A stretch of 64,000 nucleotides of DNA from Lichenostomus cassidix. Its lineage: Eukaryota > Chordata > Aves > Passeriformes > Meliphagidae. The notes under the pieces are model-generated. The model was not told the origin of the DNA and made no database searches. It saw only the letters and a list, made by a program, of their open reading frames with translations. Of the stretch, positions 35,335 to 48,220 are shown in pieces. The translations under genes and the position numbers were made by a program. Position 1 is the first letter of the stretch, and each line of letters opens with the position of its first letter. The stretch lies in NCBI GenBank assembly GCA_008360975.2, contig CM039211.1:7811522-7875521 (forward strand), read 5' to 3'.

Positions 35335-36490
35335 AACATCTCATCAAATTCTCAGCAAGTACACCTGTAAGAAACACCAACCAGCACCTGGTGCAGCCTA
35401 GGTCACCATGACATTAGCATCACAGGCTTTGGAGAATATAATAACCAATACTTTTTTTCTCAGCAAGTCATTTCTCAGACCAATTTTAAAAAGATTTCAA
35501 ATTAATTTAGACTCAGTTCCTATTCTGCCAAGTATCATGCTCTGAAACAAATATTACAAGGCCCTAAGTAAACACCAGGAGGCAAAAATCTTAATGTTTT
35601 ACAGCAAGGAACTGAATAATGCTTTTCAGTGATATGGCATCTTCCTTTCAGACTTCGGTATTTTTGACAGCTGAAACTCCTATCAATGCTAGATAGCTCT
35701 TCCAAACACCTAGATCTTCTCCAACACATCCTCTTTGCTGGTCTGCTCTGTCTCAGTATCAGCTCTAAGAGCATGCCAGAGCCTGCTTTCTGAAGAGATC
35801 AAAGAAAACTGGCGCTTTTCTTGTCACACTGGGAAACAAAAGCATCATGCAAAGCAAAGAACAGCAAAATACTATTAAGCTCAGATAGTTTGGACTCTGA
35901 TAACTGTTTTATTCCCATGTTGGTACAACCTTCCATAAATTTCGTGTGTTTGTGCAATTTTCTACATGCTAAACAAATGATTGATGATGCACTCCTATGA
36001 TAATAGAAAAATACTTTTATGTTTCACAAGAAGAAAAAAGTAAATATATTAACTTTTTTTGGCACCATCACAGAGGAGATGAGATGGCAAGAGCAGTGTA
36101 ACCATGTAAATGTTGCTGAAAATCTTCTGTCCCAAGTATATCTCCTTTTTAAAATTCTGACTTGTCAACATACATCTTCATGAAAGAAGAAAAAGTGCTA
36201 TCACTCCCTCAAATCTAGATCCCAATGGCAACAATTTCGTGGTAAACTTGTGTAGTATGTCTTGCTGACAAATGGCACTTCCCATTGTCTTTCCCCCAAA
36301 CAGAAAAGACAGTTTTCACAATCTGTTCTGATAAGAAAAAAGAGTAGAAGTCTTACAGACTCCTAAACATTGCTTTAACCTTCTCATAGCGAAGGAAACT
36401 CTAGCCTCATGCATTAATAAATATAAGAAGCTAAATTGTCTCCCTTCAGTCAGTTATGCATGAAGATTTACAGGTGTAAACCCCACACTT
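35335..36490. other. Intergenic DNA, nothing recognised
   Basis: AT-rich with no supported gene. Confidence 0.45.
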
Positions 36491-36494
36491 TTTT

Positions 36495-36670
36495 TTCTTG
36501 GAACCATAAAACAGTTTGGCTTCAAAGGCAACTTTAAAAGTCATGTAGTCCAACTGCCCTTTAATGAGCAGGGACATTGAGTAGATCAGGTTGCTCAGAG
36601 CCCTGTCCAAACTCAAGGATGTGGTTTCCACCACCAAGATGGAAGTCCTTTCTTTCAGAGAGGAAGGAGC
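36495..36670 (-). mobile_element. CR1 LINE 3' end fragment
   Basis: An inverted CR1 tail (GGAACCATAAAACAGTTTGG) followed by AGTCATGTAGTCCAACTGCC and CAGGTTGCTCAGAGCCCTGT. Confidence 0.8.
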
Positions 36671-36674
36671 TAAC

Positions 36675-39230
36675 AGTGTTGTGCCACTTAGTTCAAAATT
36701 TTTAGGTTTCTGTTGTCATTATTTACAGTGAACGAAAGCAAAATCTGAATTTTAATCTTCTCTACTAGAAGGCTGGGCAGAAGCTCCATGTGGGTTTCAT
36801 CAGGCTGTTGCAGCAGTTAGGTCGTTCCAAAAATTCATACATCCTTTTTCAGCCCAGCAATCACAGTGCTGGTAAGATGTGCTGTTTTCTCAGCATCATA
36901 CCCAGAGGTTGCCATTATCTGTATCCCCATATGTATGTGTGCATAGACAAGTTCACACTCATGCACACATGCGCACACACACAGATCTCTCTTGGGGAAT
37001 TACGAGGCTCTTGCTATGCTTAACTACATTTTCACCAGTGGCTGTGGCTGCAGAGATTTCACGTATGTGCTAAAGGTGAGGGAAGACTGGTTATGCAGCA
37101 AGTTGACATCCCTGCTGGCAAATAGAAAATTGCGAGCTGATGGCCTGGAGCTGTCATGGTTGTACCCCAGCCTTGCTCACCTGGCATGGGAGAGAAGAAT
37201 AAAAGGGAGCAAACTCATGGGTTGGGATTAAGACATCTTGTAAATGTGAAAGCTGCTCATGCAAGGAAAGAAGAAAGGAATTAGTTGTCATGGTTGGGCA
37301 GGTATGGTGACTTGGGAGGACAAACCCCATCGCTCCAAACATCCGCCCTTTCCTTCGTCTTCCCCCATTATACATTGAGCATGATCTGGAGTATCCTTTT
37401 GGTCATTTGGGGTCAAATTTCCAATTCTTTGTGAACACCGAGCCTCCTCTCTGGTGGGCTGGGTGGAGTGAGAGACAGAAAAGGCCTTGGCTCTCTGCAA
37501 GCCCTGCTCAGCAGTAATGAAAATATCCCAGTGTTTTCAGCACAAATCCAAAGCATAGTTCCATACAAGCTGATATGGGAAAAACAAACCTCTATCCCAG
37601 TCAAAACCATCACAGAAAGGAAAATAATAACCTCTGAATTTTGAGTTTGGAGAAAAGGAAGTTCCTCAGCAGCCCACTACCTCTAATTTTATGCAATAAA
37701 ATTACTTCCTGACTGATTGCAGTCACCTTGGTCTTGCAACTGTGTTGCTTACCACTGAGTTAACTCACGGGATGCATACACACTTTGAGTGCACAGGATG
37801 TACTCAGGATTCAGTCCTTTTAGGTCTCACAGGTCTTGGTGGTTGCTAACACAGAGTACAACTACGAAAAAATAATCATTGCCTTGAACTGAAGAGAGAA
37901 ACTCCAATGAAGGTAAAATCCCAGGTCAAGGAAATACAGCAGGAGTGTCAGCATATTCTGAGTTTGATTCAGAAGAAACAATAGACACACTTTTTGCTCA
38001 GAACACACATGAGTATAAAAACTATTTTAATAGATTGAGAAAACTTTTCCTATTTGTCCAACTGATGAGTCAGTATTAATCTGTAAACTCTAACTCTGAT
38101 AACACAGCTGATGCATATTGCTTTCTCCTAGATCATGAGTCAGTGAGAGAAACAGATAGACCACAAAGGCACATCAGCAGAGAAGAATTCAACAAACACA
38201 AGAAACAAACACATCTGTGTCTCCCTGCAATGAAAATGCCAGCAAAGGTCATCCATGAAAATGCCAGCAAATGTCATCAATACACACTAAACTCCCACCA
38301 GGAAACCCCCAGACGCGGAGGTCTAAAGGCTGCTGCCATGTCCATGCTGCAGAGGACCGCTGCAGCTCACAGTGGTGCAGTGGTCAAGCAGGAACCCTGG
38401 CAGAGCTGGAGGGTGAGTTGCAGGACAGGGGTGGGCAACAGTGTCCTCACAACTCTCCAGAGCAGAGCTCAAAATCCAATGTTAGGACAACTCTAGTTTC
38501 ATCTTCCACCTCATGCTAGGGGTTCCTGATGAGGGTTTCAAATATTGGTGTTGCAGATCTCTGTTTGCTAAATTTCATGGTTTAGATTTTTTAAAAGAGA
38601 TTTTTAATGAATTCTTGACAAATATCTACAGCTATTGAGTAATTTCAAAATGCGACAAACTCTGCAAAACACAATTGCTCTCTCCTCTTGATGTTTTAGA
38701 ATAATTATTATTAGAACATATATATTATTAGTACTATTCTTCTCAAGGAAGAAAGTAAGAAGAAACATGGTTTTGACTTTCCTTCCTCAATGCTGTAAAG
38801 GTAATCTCTCTTTGATTTTGTGAACAATATAGTCATGTAAGATCAAACCTGTATCTACGATGACAATTTGTGATAATTTATTGTATTTGTGACCTGGTGG
38901 CCCAGAACACTTAAGCTTTCTTTTTACTCAGAGAAGAGGCCTTCTCCCTTCTTGATTGTTTGTTCTTAGAATATTATTTTACGAAGAAGTTTTGATTATT
39001 TTTTTCTCTCAAATGAGCTACTGTAACAAATCCTTTCTAGCAGTACTCCTGTAAGTTTATTTGAGATGCATTTACGTAAATCTGTAATCAAATTCATTAT
39101 TTATATTGGGGGAAGCCGTAGAGGTCTGGGGCAGGTGAAGAAAACTTTGTATAATTAAATTAGAAAAGAAAACATTAGCATGCAAGCATATTTCTGTAAG
39201 TGAAAATAATTGGCATAAAGTTGATAGTCA
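36675..39230. other. Intergenic DNA
   Basis: No gene recognised. It holds a 25-bp tandem duplication at 38231-38280 and a short CA-rich patch near 36957-36982. Confidence 0.4.
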
Positions 39231-39234
39231 TGAT

Positions 39235-39320
39235 GTGAGTGCTAAGACTTGGCAGGGGCTTGGAATGAGATGAGCTTTAAGGTTCCTTTCAATCCAAACT
39301 ATTCTATGCTCCTATGATTT
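39235..39320 (+). mobile_element. CR1 LINE 3' tip
   Basis: A short stretch ending TTCCTTTCAATCCAAACTAT, then TCTATGCTCCTATGATT, the CR1 tail in plus orientation. Confidence 0.65.
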
Positions 39321-40224
39321 TCTAATATATTGCTGATGTCTCCAGCTGTGAAGCAGAAAACATTAAGGAGACCTTCAGTAGAGAGTCTGAGTGGGATTTT
39401 TAGCCATGTCAGTGTAAGGTAATGCCTGGTTATCCACAGAAAACCACCAAACGATGAGATTTTGGTTGGGGCCAAAAGGCACTGGGAGCAGAAAGCAGGT
39501 CTGTGAGTTGTCAGTGCACAGATGGGAGATGAGTTTGTGCTTACAGGTGAGATACGGTTCAAACTGAGAAGAGAACATCAGATGGAGTTCTGCAGGATAG
39601 GAAGGATATTGTCTTCCAAGGAAAATTCATGTCACCATGGGAAATTTAATATTCCTTGATAATACACAGCACTTAGTAACATGTCATTGTGTGCCATTGA
39701 TTTTTCTGTGGACATACTGCCTGGAAATAAAAACTGAAGTTAACACAAAAAAGTACTTGAGTCATGTACAACAAAAAGTATTCTTGCAATTTCCTCTAAG
39801 TGTTGTTTCTGCGTAGTAGATTTTTATTGTCCTGACTCACATTTGGCTAGTATATGGTATCTTTAATATTTAGCAAACTTGTCTTTTTCTTGACAGTGAC
39901 TCTTACACTGTTTCTCAATAATCTAGTTATTCCAATTTGATGATATATTCTTGCCAACTAAATATCTTCCATGCGTTTTTACTGACAGCTATATCCCTTC
40001 AGAATCATGCTTTTACTTTTCTTTCTTTGATTGCTTTGAATCTTCCTCAAATTAACTGTTTTTCATGCACTTTACTTGTGCATTTTACATTTTTTCAAGG
40101 TATCAGAATCTTTTCAGTAGTGCCCATTGACAAGACAATATGCATCGGGCAAAAATTGAAACAGTGTATTACATCTGAACACACAGCCCTCAGTTTTTTT
40201 ACTGTCAGGGTTGCCTAGAAAGTC

Positions 40225-40375
40225 TGTGATGTCTACATTCACAGAGATATTCAAAACCCCACTGCAGGAGGTCAATGGCAACCTGGTGTAGGTGCACCCT
40301 GCTAGATTGGGGGATTATGTTATATGATATCAAGAAGTCACTTTCAGCCAAAATCATCCTGTGAATCTGTGAGGT
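40225..40375 (+). mobile_element. Degraded CR1 LINE 3' end
   Basis: It follows the CR1 end in order: AGAGATATTCAAAACCCCAC, CACCCTGCTAGATTGGGGGA, then CATCCTGTGAATCTGTGA. Confidence 0.7.
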
Positions 40376-40379
40376 TCCA

Positions 40380-43300
40380 CCTGAAACACTGCAACCATGT
40401 TGTAATATACTGAGTTTACACTAACCACCAAGTCCTCAGTATTTTGGAAGAGAGAACAGCTTCTAGAGACATATGTGGGTATAATCCTGGGAAAGCTGTA
40501 CCTGTGGCTTTTACCCATATTTTTGGGTAGTTACCTTTTAGTTTTTGACTCCGTATCTGGGAGATCTGGAAGAGACAACTGGCAGTTTAAATCCCTCTGG
40601 TATCTAAGCTGCTTGGTCATCACTAGATGTGTGGTAATCTTTGTTCAGGTCACCAATCAGATGTTTTGTTTTTGTAGCAAACAAGGCCTTGGAAATACCT
40701 TACCCCTTACTTCTACTTAATGTCTCATAGATTTTAATTGCTATTTATTTATCATCTCTGAGAGCTTTTGTGCTTGTTCTTTTCAGAGAAAAACATATCC
40801 TATTGCTGCTTAGGAATGTGAAAACGGATATGTCTTCACCCCTGCTCTTATTTTCTTCTTTACAATTTTTTAACCTTTACCACCCTGCAGGAGCTGACTC
40901 ATTGCTGGGTATCTTTTGGTCAACAAGAGTTCACAGAGAGTGTATATTTTAGGCTTTCTTCCTCCCCTCAAAGTTACTTTGTCTCAAGCAATTTTAGAAA
41001 GACATATTCTTGCCATTCATATTCCTTTCTCTAGATATGATAATGTATTTTCTGGCTTGTGTTTTGGGGGTGGTATTTTGGGGGTGGGGGGCAGAGGGGA
41101 TTGTGTGGATTGAGTTTTTTATTTGTTTGTTTTAATCAGATAACAACAAACAGAAAACATATTTTTACATTAATTCCATTTACTGTTCCATTTACCCTAA
41201 GACACAAATATTTTTTGCTGTACCTCATGAGTATAATGCAAGTTTCTCAGCATGGGGCAACATGAACACTGAGGAATGAGGCCCAGACACTGTAAAACAT
41301 TCATCCCTGTGGATTTCTAAAACCTGGCTAAATCCTGAGCAGCCTTGTCTAACTTGCAAGCTATTTGGACTACATGACACACAGATGTGCCTTTTACATT
41401 AATCTCTCTCTGAGTCTGTGCTTTCCTGAATCTGTCATGATTCTCTGTATCATGAGCACTGCTCCAACAGGGAAAGTCGGTTCTTACAATTACTGGATCT
41501 GCCTATTTAATTGCAGAAACTCCTTGCATATATTATGGAAATTAAAAAATCATTGTAATAAGTTGCAGATATTGTCTACAATGTTTATTATTTCTAAACA
41601 GAAACTACAATTCTGTGTGTGTGTTTTATCAACTAACATTAAGAAAATAAACTTTCCTGTATTTTTCTGTGTTTGATTTGCTGAGCAAATACAAGAATAT
41701 TTAATAAACTATTAGGTTTTACTCTCTATTTCATTTCAGTAGAAAAGTAATCATAGTATGCCCAATAGTATATGAACCACCATTTGTTTAGATTCAGATT
41801 TTTCCTGGTTTTCATATCAGAAAAGTTTTCTAGCGGCTGACTTTGACTCAGGTTTTCATGTTTAAATCTCCTAAATGAGCACAAAACAGCTATAAAAACT
41901 AAGCCTGCAAAAAAACGTTGCCTTACAGTAAGAAATGAATACAAGCTGTGTGTAGGACATCATCCTCTTGCTTTGGATTAATTTGTAAAATCTGCAAACT
42001 TTAAACAGTACTCACGTTTTGGTAATTCTGGCACAAATATTTTAACAAATACTCCTTTAAAGGCATTTCTGGAAGTTTGAGGCACTTAAATGCATGGCTA
42101 AAGATAGAATTAAATTTCTCTTCATTGCAGTCTAAAGCAGGACTGACAGTGGAACCTAAGCTGTGGTCTAGCACAGGTGATAAGTAAAATGGGACACAGG
42201 GAGAATTTAAATGCCCAAAGTCAAGATTTTGAAATGGAAAACCCCTGGCACATTATCCTGGAGGTATTCCAGCTCACCTTTAGGGAAGATCCTCCAAAAG
42301 TGCTGGCAGTGGTGCCTCTGTGCAGATATCCCTGCTGTCCCAGGTTTAGCTGCACTTGGCAGCTGCAGGCTGAACTCATGCCTAATCCTCATCTTGCCCC
42401 AGACAAGATGTTCCCTGATTAGGGTACATATATCACAGCTGACACACACTAAAAGTCTCAGCTTTTTGCAGGTCATAGTTGGCATGGCAGCTTCTTAAAG
42501 CCAAAAGTGTGACAATGGGAAATTTTGTTCTCTATTTTTATACAAGATATCTACTGTTGTTTAGACTGGTCTGGGTAATGAGGTCATCTAATTTATTCTC
42601 TCCCAAATGAAAGTAGTGTAATCTAGAATCATGGCTCTTCATTACTGTCTTTTGGGAGATGGATGAAAATTTCCTTCTTCACATAGCTGCACAGCTTCAC
42701 CAGAAAGCACAGGAAGCAACCCCTATCAAGTTCCCAAATACTTGAATAAGTATTTTTCTGGGGAAAGACTTTTGCTTTCCACTGGAAGATGTGAGAGCAC
42801 ACTTGCTTTTATGGCTTCTCCAGCTACTGCTCCAAAACCCAAACTGCTGTTTTAAACAGCATGACAAAAGAAATGTTTCCAGTTCATCTCGAATTCTAAA
42901 TAGTGAGCATCCACTTGAGTGAGGGATGCCCCTTCAGCTCTGTGTCAGAGGTCTTGGAAATGTGTCTTTTCTCTTAGATGCCACTGCCGGGTCCCATCCT
43001 GCTGTACTCAGCACCATGGGGTGTCTAGCCCATAGCATGAAGAAAGAACAGGACAGGAAAGAGTTGTGGCAGTGCCTCTTGCCCTTCCTCTTCAATTTTA
43101 TTGAAGCATACAAGGACAGAGAGCCTGGCAACCTTGTCTGTGAAAGGCACTGCTTTTCCTTCTGGCACTCTGTGACAGAGATTTTACTACAGAAAATTTT
43201 ACAGATTTTACTATTATTATCCCAGGAAGGCCACACTCCCTCTGAAGGGTGCAGTGAGACTGTTAATGGATGACAGTGTTAGTGAACATCCAAAGAATTT

Positions 43301-45255
43301 CTTCACCTCCCAAATTAAAATCAATTTCTCATAGATAAACAAGATTGAGAAGCAAATAATAAAATGCTTTATCTTGCACTTTTAGAACATTGTACCTTAG
43401 CATACACCAAGAAGCAACATGAACCAGAATGAAAATTAACAAACAATATTTACAATACTTCATGAGTTCTTTCTAGAGGAATTAGAAATACAATACACAG
43501 ACCTCACTCAGTGCATGTCTGCAAGATGCATGAGAGCATATTTGACTCAAGCAGCATGGACAGTTTCCTTTTCATTCCATGGGCAGATATGACCTTGGGG
43601 ATGGGACACAGTTGCTTGGAAGCCCATGTATATGATTTGTTTAATATCCATGCATCAATTCTAAACTACACTTACTCTTAAACAGTAGCCTTCATTAGAC
43701 AACATCCCCAGATGTCATATATATCTATCCAATTGATACCTTTAATTGCTAGTTGTTAAGTTCTGAGAATTAGACCAACATATCTATCTGCCTGTAACTA
43801 GGTGAAAAGCTTTTCTCAAAGCACAATATGTAGCACAATTGTAGCTTTTCTCAAAGCACAATCTCTTACTCCTTTCCCTCTTCTTCCCTCAAAGAAAGAA
43901 AAAAAAAGTCCAATTTTTTTGGTTTTTTCTGTATAAGGTATCTGTTGCTAACACTCTGTTTGAGAAGCAAGGACATAACAGATGCAGACTAAGGAAACAG
44001 CCTTTATTAGATTCTAGATAAAGTCCTGACTGCTTTAATTTTCTGTTTGACTTATGACACAAATTAAAAATAAACAATAAGGATATGTTTGAAATGAAAA
44101 TGGAAAGAGTAAGACTGCCTTGAGGAACATATTACATTCATCCTGCCTGTGTTAGCTCTTCATAGCACTAATTTAAAGGGAGAGACACTAAATAGCTAAA
44201 TAGAAGGAATTCTCAGGAAGACTGTGAATGCCTGTGGGTGATTTTGCCAGATCTTGTGTAATATACATGTAAGATACATGTGTAATATATACAAAATTAT
44301 TAATCTGACAATGGAAGTGTATAACAAACAGACATATAAGACTGGTCAGACTGGGTCAAACCAAAGTTTCATTTATCCTGACACACAGTCTCTCCTATCC
44401 ATAAATGGAAGCAGAAAAACTTGCCAAGCACATAAGAAACTCACTGCCACTATTTCCTGAATCAGAAAAGTTTCCTGTGATTAAGCAATCCCCAATGGGT
44501 TTTTACGTCATGTACTTGTTCAATCTGCCCTTAAATATCCAAAAGTTTTTGTTCATAGTATGCTTTGACTAAGAATGAGATCACAAGTAGCAGCCTCTGC
44601 TATGTGAAGAACCATCTCCATTTAATTTGCTCTAAACCTGACTCTTAATCACTTCTTTTGATAACTCCCTGTCTAGGACAAGACCAGTCAGTAAAGTCAT
44701 CTTATTTACTTTCTCACTTCAAGCCATGATTATACAGTTCTCTGTCTCTCCTCTTAAATTATCATTTTCAGGACTGAAGAGTCAAAGTTTCTTCCATCAA
44801 CCCTCTAACAAAAGTCTTGCCAGAGCTTTAATCATCTTGTCACCTTTAATCAATAACAATTCCTATTGGAATTGCAACCACAGGTCCTAGATGGTGATGT
44901 CTGCATGCTTGGGTGTTGTAGTAAGGGAAAACAACTTGGGTAAGATACAGATTGAATATTTCTGTCAGATTATTAATCAAAGGCTTCAAAAAATATTAAG
45001 TAGGGACAAGATGTGTTGCATCAGTGATTAGGCACACATTTCACACTGGTGGAACTGCTTGAGAAATGGAGAGATCCATGAGAGTATGGAAAAAAGGAAG
45101 GAGGACAGCTGTACCAAAAATGCATTGTGGTTGCTTTTCATCCTGATTAAGGTACATAAGAAGATGAAACCAGTTAAGCCTTTAATAAAATTTCTCATTT
45201 TCCTGTGAGGGTTGATACCACTTTTGATGTTACAATCACTAGACAGTACAATTTT
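40380..45255. other. Intergenic DNA
   Basis: About 4.9 kb, AT-rich. I see no gene. A 20-bp direct repeat occurs at 43808-43827 and 43843-43862. Confidence 0.4.
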
Positions 45256-45267
45256 TTTCCCAATTAT

Positions 45268-45482
45268 TTCAGAATCATGGAGCATGTGAGGTTGTCAGGG
45301 AGCTTTCCATCCAGTCCAAATGCTCTGCTCAAAGTGGGTACAGGTACAGCATGTAGGGATCTCTTCACCTGAGTTTCTAATGTCTCCAGGAATAGAGATG
45401 CCACAATCTTTCTGGATAACCTGTTCCAGTAGTTGATCATCCCCACAGTAAAAAAGCTTTCTTTCAGAATCTTATGCACTTC
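45268..45482 (-). mobile_element. CR1 LINE fragment
   Basis: Inverted CR1 blocks: CAGAATCATGGAGCATGTGA, CCAGGAATAGAGATGCCACA, GGATAACCTGTTCCAGTAGT. Confidence 0.7.
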
Positions 45483-45484
45483 TG

Positions 45485-47270
45485 AGCATTCTCATTCAAG
45501 TAAGCCATTCAAGACATGAAACAGACTGTTCTGATATTGATTGTTTTATCTTGAGCATGGGAAAAAAAGTCTTATCTAGATGTGTTACTATGAAATGATC
45601 AGATCACTTGTTTAGCTTAATTTAAAGAGATACTTATAGTTTTGGAATGGAACATGGACTTTTGGTTCCTTTACCTGATTCTTTATTTTCCTCTCCTCAT
45701 TTCTGAGGTACAAGTTGTTTTTGCTGATGATCATACAGTAGTTGTCAGTGTTCAGTTTCCTAGTAAGGAGGAAGGACTAGTGTGTTTTGATCTGTTTGCT
45801 TTTAAACCTAGCTCTATAAAAATGTAAAAGATTTAATATTGGTGCTTTCATATATGTTACCTTTATGTGATGCACTTCATACTCTGTGGTGTTATACTTT
45901 TTGTAGAAAACTTGGGGGTATGATGGCTAGTTTTAATCCTGACTACCTAATTTTGTCCAAGATCCTAAGTTTGGATAAAAAACTTAAACATATTTTGACA
46001 TCGTTTTCATTAAACTTGCATTTTTCATAACATCTGCAGTAAAACAAAGCTAAGTCTCCTTAAATTCCCTGTGTATCTAAAGTCTACACAGATTGAAATT
46101 AAGAAAACAGTTCACCGGGTCCAAGCCATCCCATAAACAATTTTTAAAATAATAATCTGATTGAAAAGGTCAGTTTGTGTAAACTAGAGTCTGGGCATCA
46201 AATATTCCTGATGAGCATATTTATACAAGCAGAACTGAGCTCTTTCTACCTCTTCTGGATAAAGCTATGCTCCTGAGTTACATAACACAAAAATAAAAAC
46301 GTTATAATATCATATATTTCTTAATTTTAGCAAGTTAGCTTTGCATTTAAAAAAAATAATAGTGCTATACATTATTAGAAGTTTCTGTGTGACTTTCCAG
46401 TATAACTAAAAAAAATATTACCCTATAGTCAAATACATGTGGTTTTTCATACTCTGTTCATGTTTCACAGAGTATACTGGTCCTTACATTCCTTCCATGT
46501 TTTTGATACTTGTGATGGAAGCCAGAATCAGAAGAGTGCAACCAGTTAAGAGGAGGGTGTCAGAATATGCTAGTGAAATACACTACCAGAAGGAATTTCC
46601 AATTTCAGTTGGAGAAAGTTTGATTTTATTTAGACTTGAACTAAACTATGTGAACTAAACAAAAGAATCAACAAAACAAAATACCTCTAAAATCCCCGAA
46701 AAATCAAACAAACTCCAAAGAAACAAAAAGGCCAACATTAAAAAAAAATTTAAAAAAAAAACCACAACAAATATGAACCGAGTCACCCAATACTCAAAGT
46801 TTATATACGTTTCAGTCAGAGAATTATCTCTGTTGGAATTATCTCCTAAAAGGAGTTTCTTATGCAATACTTGCATCTTCCCATTAGAGCCTTTATTAAA
46901 TGCTGGAGCCATGTCAAAGTGGATCTATGTGCTTCATGGGCAATACAAAAATCTATATTTCTGTCCTGATTTACAGGTAGATAAAAGATTATGAGTAATT
47001 ATCCAAACAGTCATACCCTCAATGCCTGCAGTGCAATGAAGAGAATGATTGACCAAGTACATTGAAGTGAGCCTGAAATCCCATTTGCAGCTTGATTTGC
47101 TGAGGAGAAAAACAGAGGTGAGCAATTTCCTATGATTTCTGTTAAAGCTGTGCTACTACATGCTCTGTGTGCAATAATACTTCTCTGCCTTCCCTCCCAG
47201 GTATTTGGACTTCAGATACACTTCACATTATCCGACCCCAGGGCATTGGCTTTTTGCCTGGTACCTGTTT
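45485..47270. other. Intergenic DNA, nothing recognised
   Basis: AT-rich, with A-runs near 46740-46762. No gene. Confidence 0.4.
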
Positions 47271-47520
47271 GTTCTTTTTCTTTCTTTCTTTCTTTCTTTC
47301 TTGCTCACCTGCTTGCTCTTTGTCTCTTTCTCTCTCTCTCTTTCTCTGTTTCTCTCTCTCTTTCTCTCTTTCTCTCTTTCTCTGTCTCTTTTTCTCTCTT
47401 TCTCTCTCTGTCTCTCTTTTTCCCTCTTTCTCTCTCTCTCTCTCGTTCTTTCCTTCTCTCTTTCTGTCTCTCTCCTCCCTTCTTGCCTTCTCTGCTTCTT
47501 TCTTTCTTTTTCACTTTCCT
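47271..47520 (+). repeat. Long (CTTT)n/(CT)n pyrimidine tract
   Basis: About 250 bases of imperfect CTTT, TCTC and TGTCTC units. The Ser/Leu/Phe-rich frames across it (up to 156 codons) are artefacts of this repeat. Confidence 0.93.
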
Positions 47521-47817
47521 AGTCGATAGTTGTACTAAGAGTCAGCAGAACCAACATAAGACCTTGCACAATTTCTCCATGCTCTGTAAGAACTCCCTGT
47601 AATACTGTGTGACTTTGGGTGAGACAAGTCAGACCCAGCAGATGGTTTGGATGATATCTGGCCTCTGGAAAGCATTCAGTCCTCAACCTTTTTGATCAAA
47701 TTAAATTAATCTTGTTAAACTGTCTACACTCTATTTAATGAACAACAAAGAAAGACTGAATGAATGAAGCATAATAACCTGTTCCAAAAGGTATAGCCTA
47801 TAAGACACATGCCTACC

Positions 47818-48214
47818 TGTTGTAACGTGTGTCCTTCCCGTCCCTGACCCCGCCCCCCTGACCCCTTCGGACTGGATGTGAGTCAGGACCGTCCCCCATC
47901 CCTAGAGATAAAAACCCCAGCAAGATCCGGAACGGGCCTCTTTGGTTCTGGGCTCGTATGGAACCTGTACCCTCCCTTGTCTTCCCTTCCCCCTCCTCAG
48001 TCTCCCCACTCCTCCCCTGTTTTCCACAATAAAAACACCATGGAGACCAGGAAAGAAACAGCTGCCTTTCTAAACCTGCAACGCTTCTACAAGGACCACG
48101 TCTGACCAGTCCCACAGCACGTGGCCATGGAATGACCATCCTGCGTGTTCCAGTTCTGGGGCAGCCCTCCCTCCGCAGCAGGGGACAGCTGCCTTTCGGT
48201 TCTGCACTGCTGCA
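47818..48214 (+). mobile_element. Solo LTR of an endogenous retrovirus, with target-site duplication
   Basis: A 397-bp element beginning TGTTGTAACG and ending CTGCTGCA, flanked by a perfect 6-bp duplication CCTACC (47812-47817 and 48215-48220). Inside are a TATA-like AGAGATAAAA near 47904-47913 and AATAAA at 48028-48033, in the order expected for U3-R-U5. It is GC-rich against AT-rich flanks. No internal viral genes are present, so it is a recombined solo LTR. A 6-bp duplication is typical of class II (beta/alpha-like) elements. Confidence 0.85.
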
Positions 48215-48220
48215 CCTACC

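Noticed and set aside
42926..43273. A 115-codon plus-strand frame
   Set aside because: An antisense frame is also open over nearly the same span, and there is no recognisable domain.
47132..47602. A 156-codon Ser/Leu/Phe-rich frame
   Set aside because: It is a translation of a CT microsatellite-like tract.
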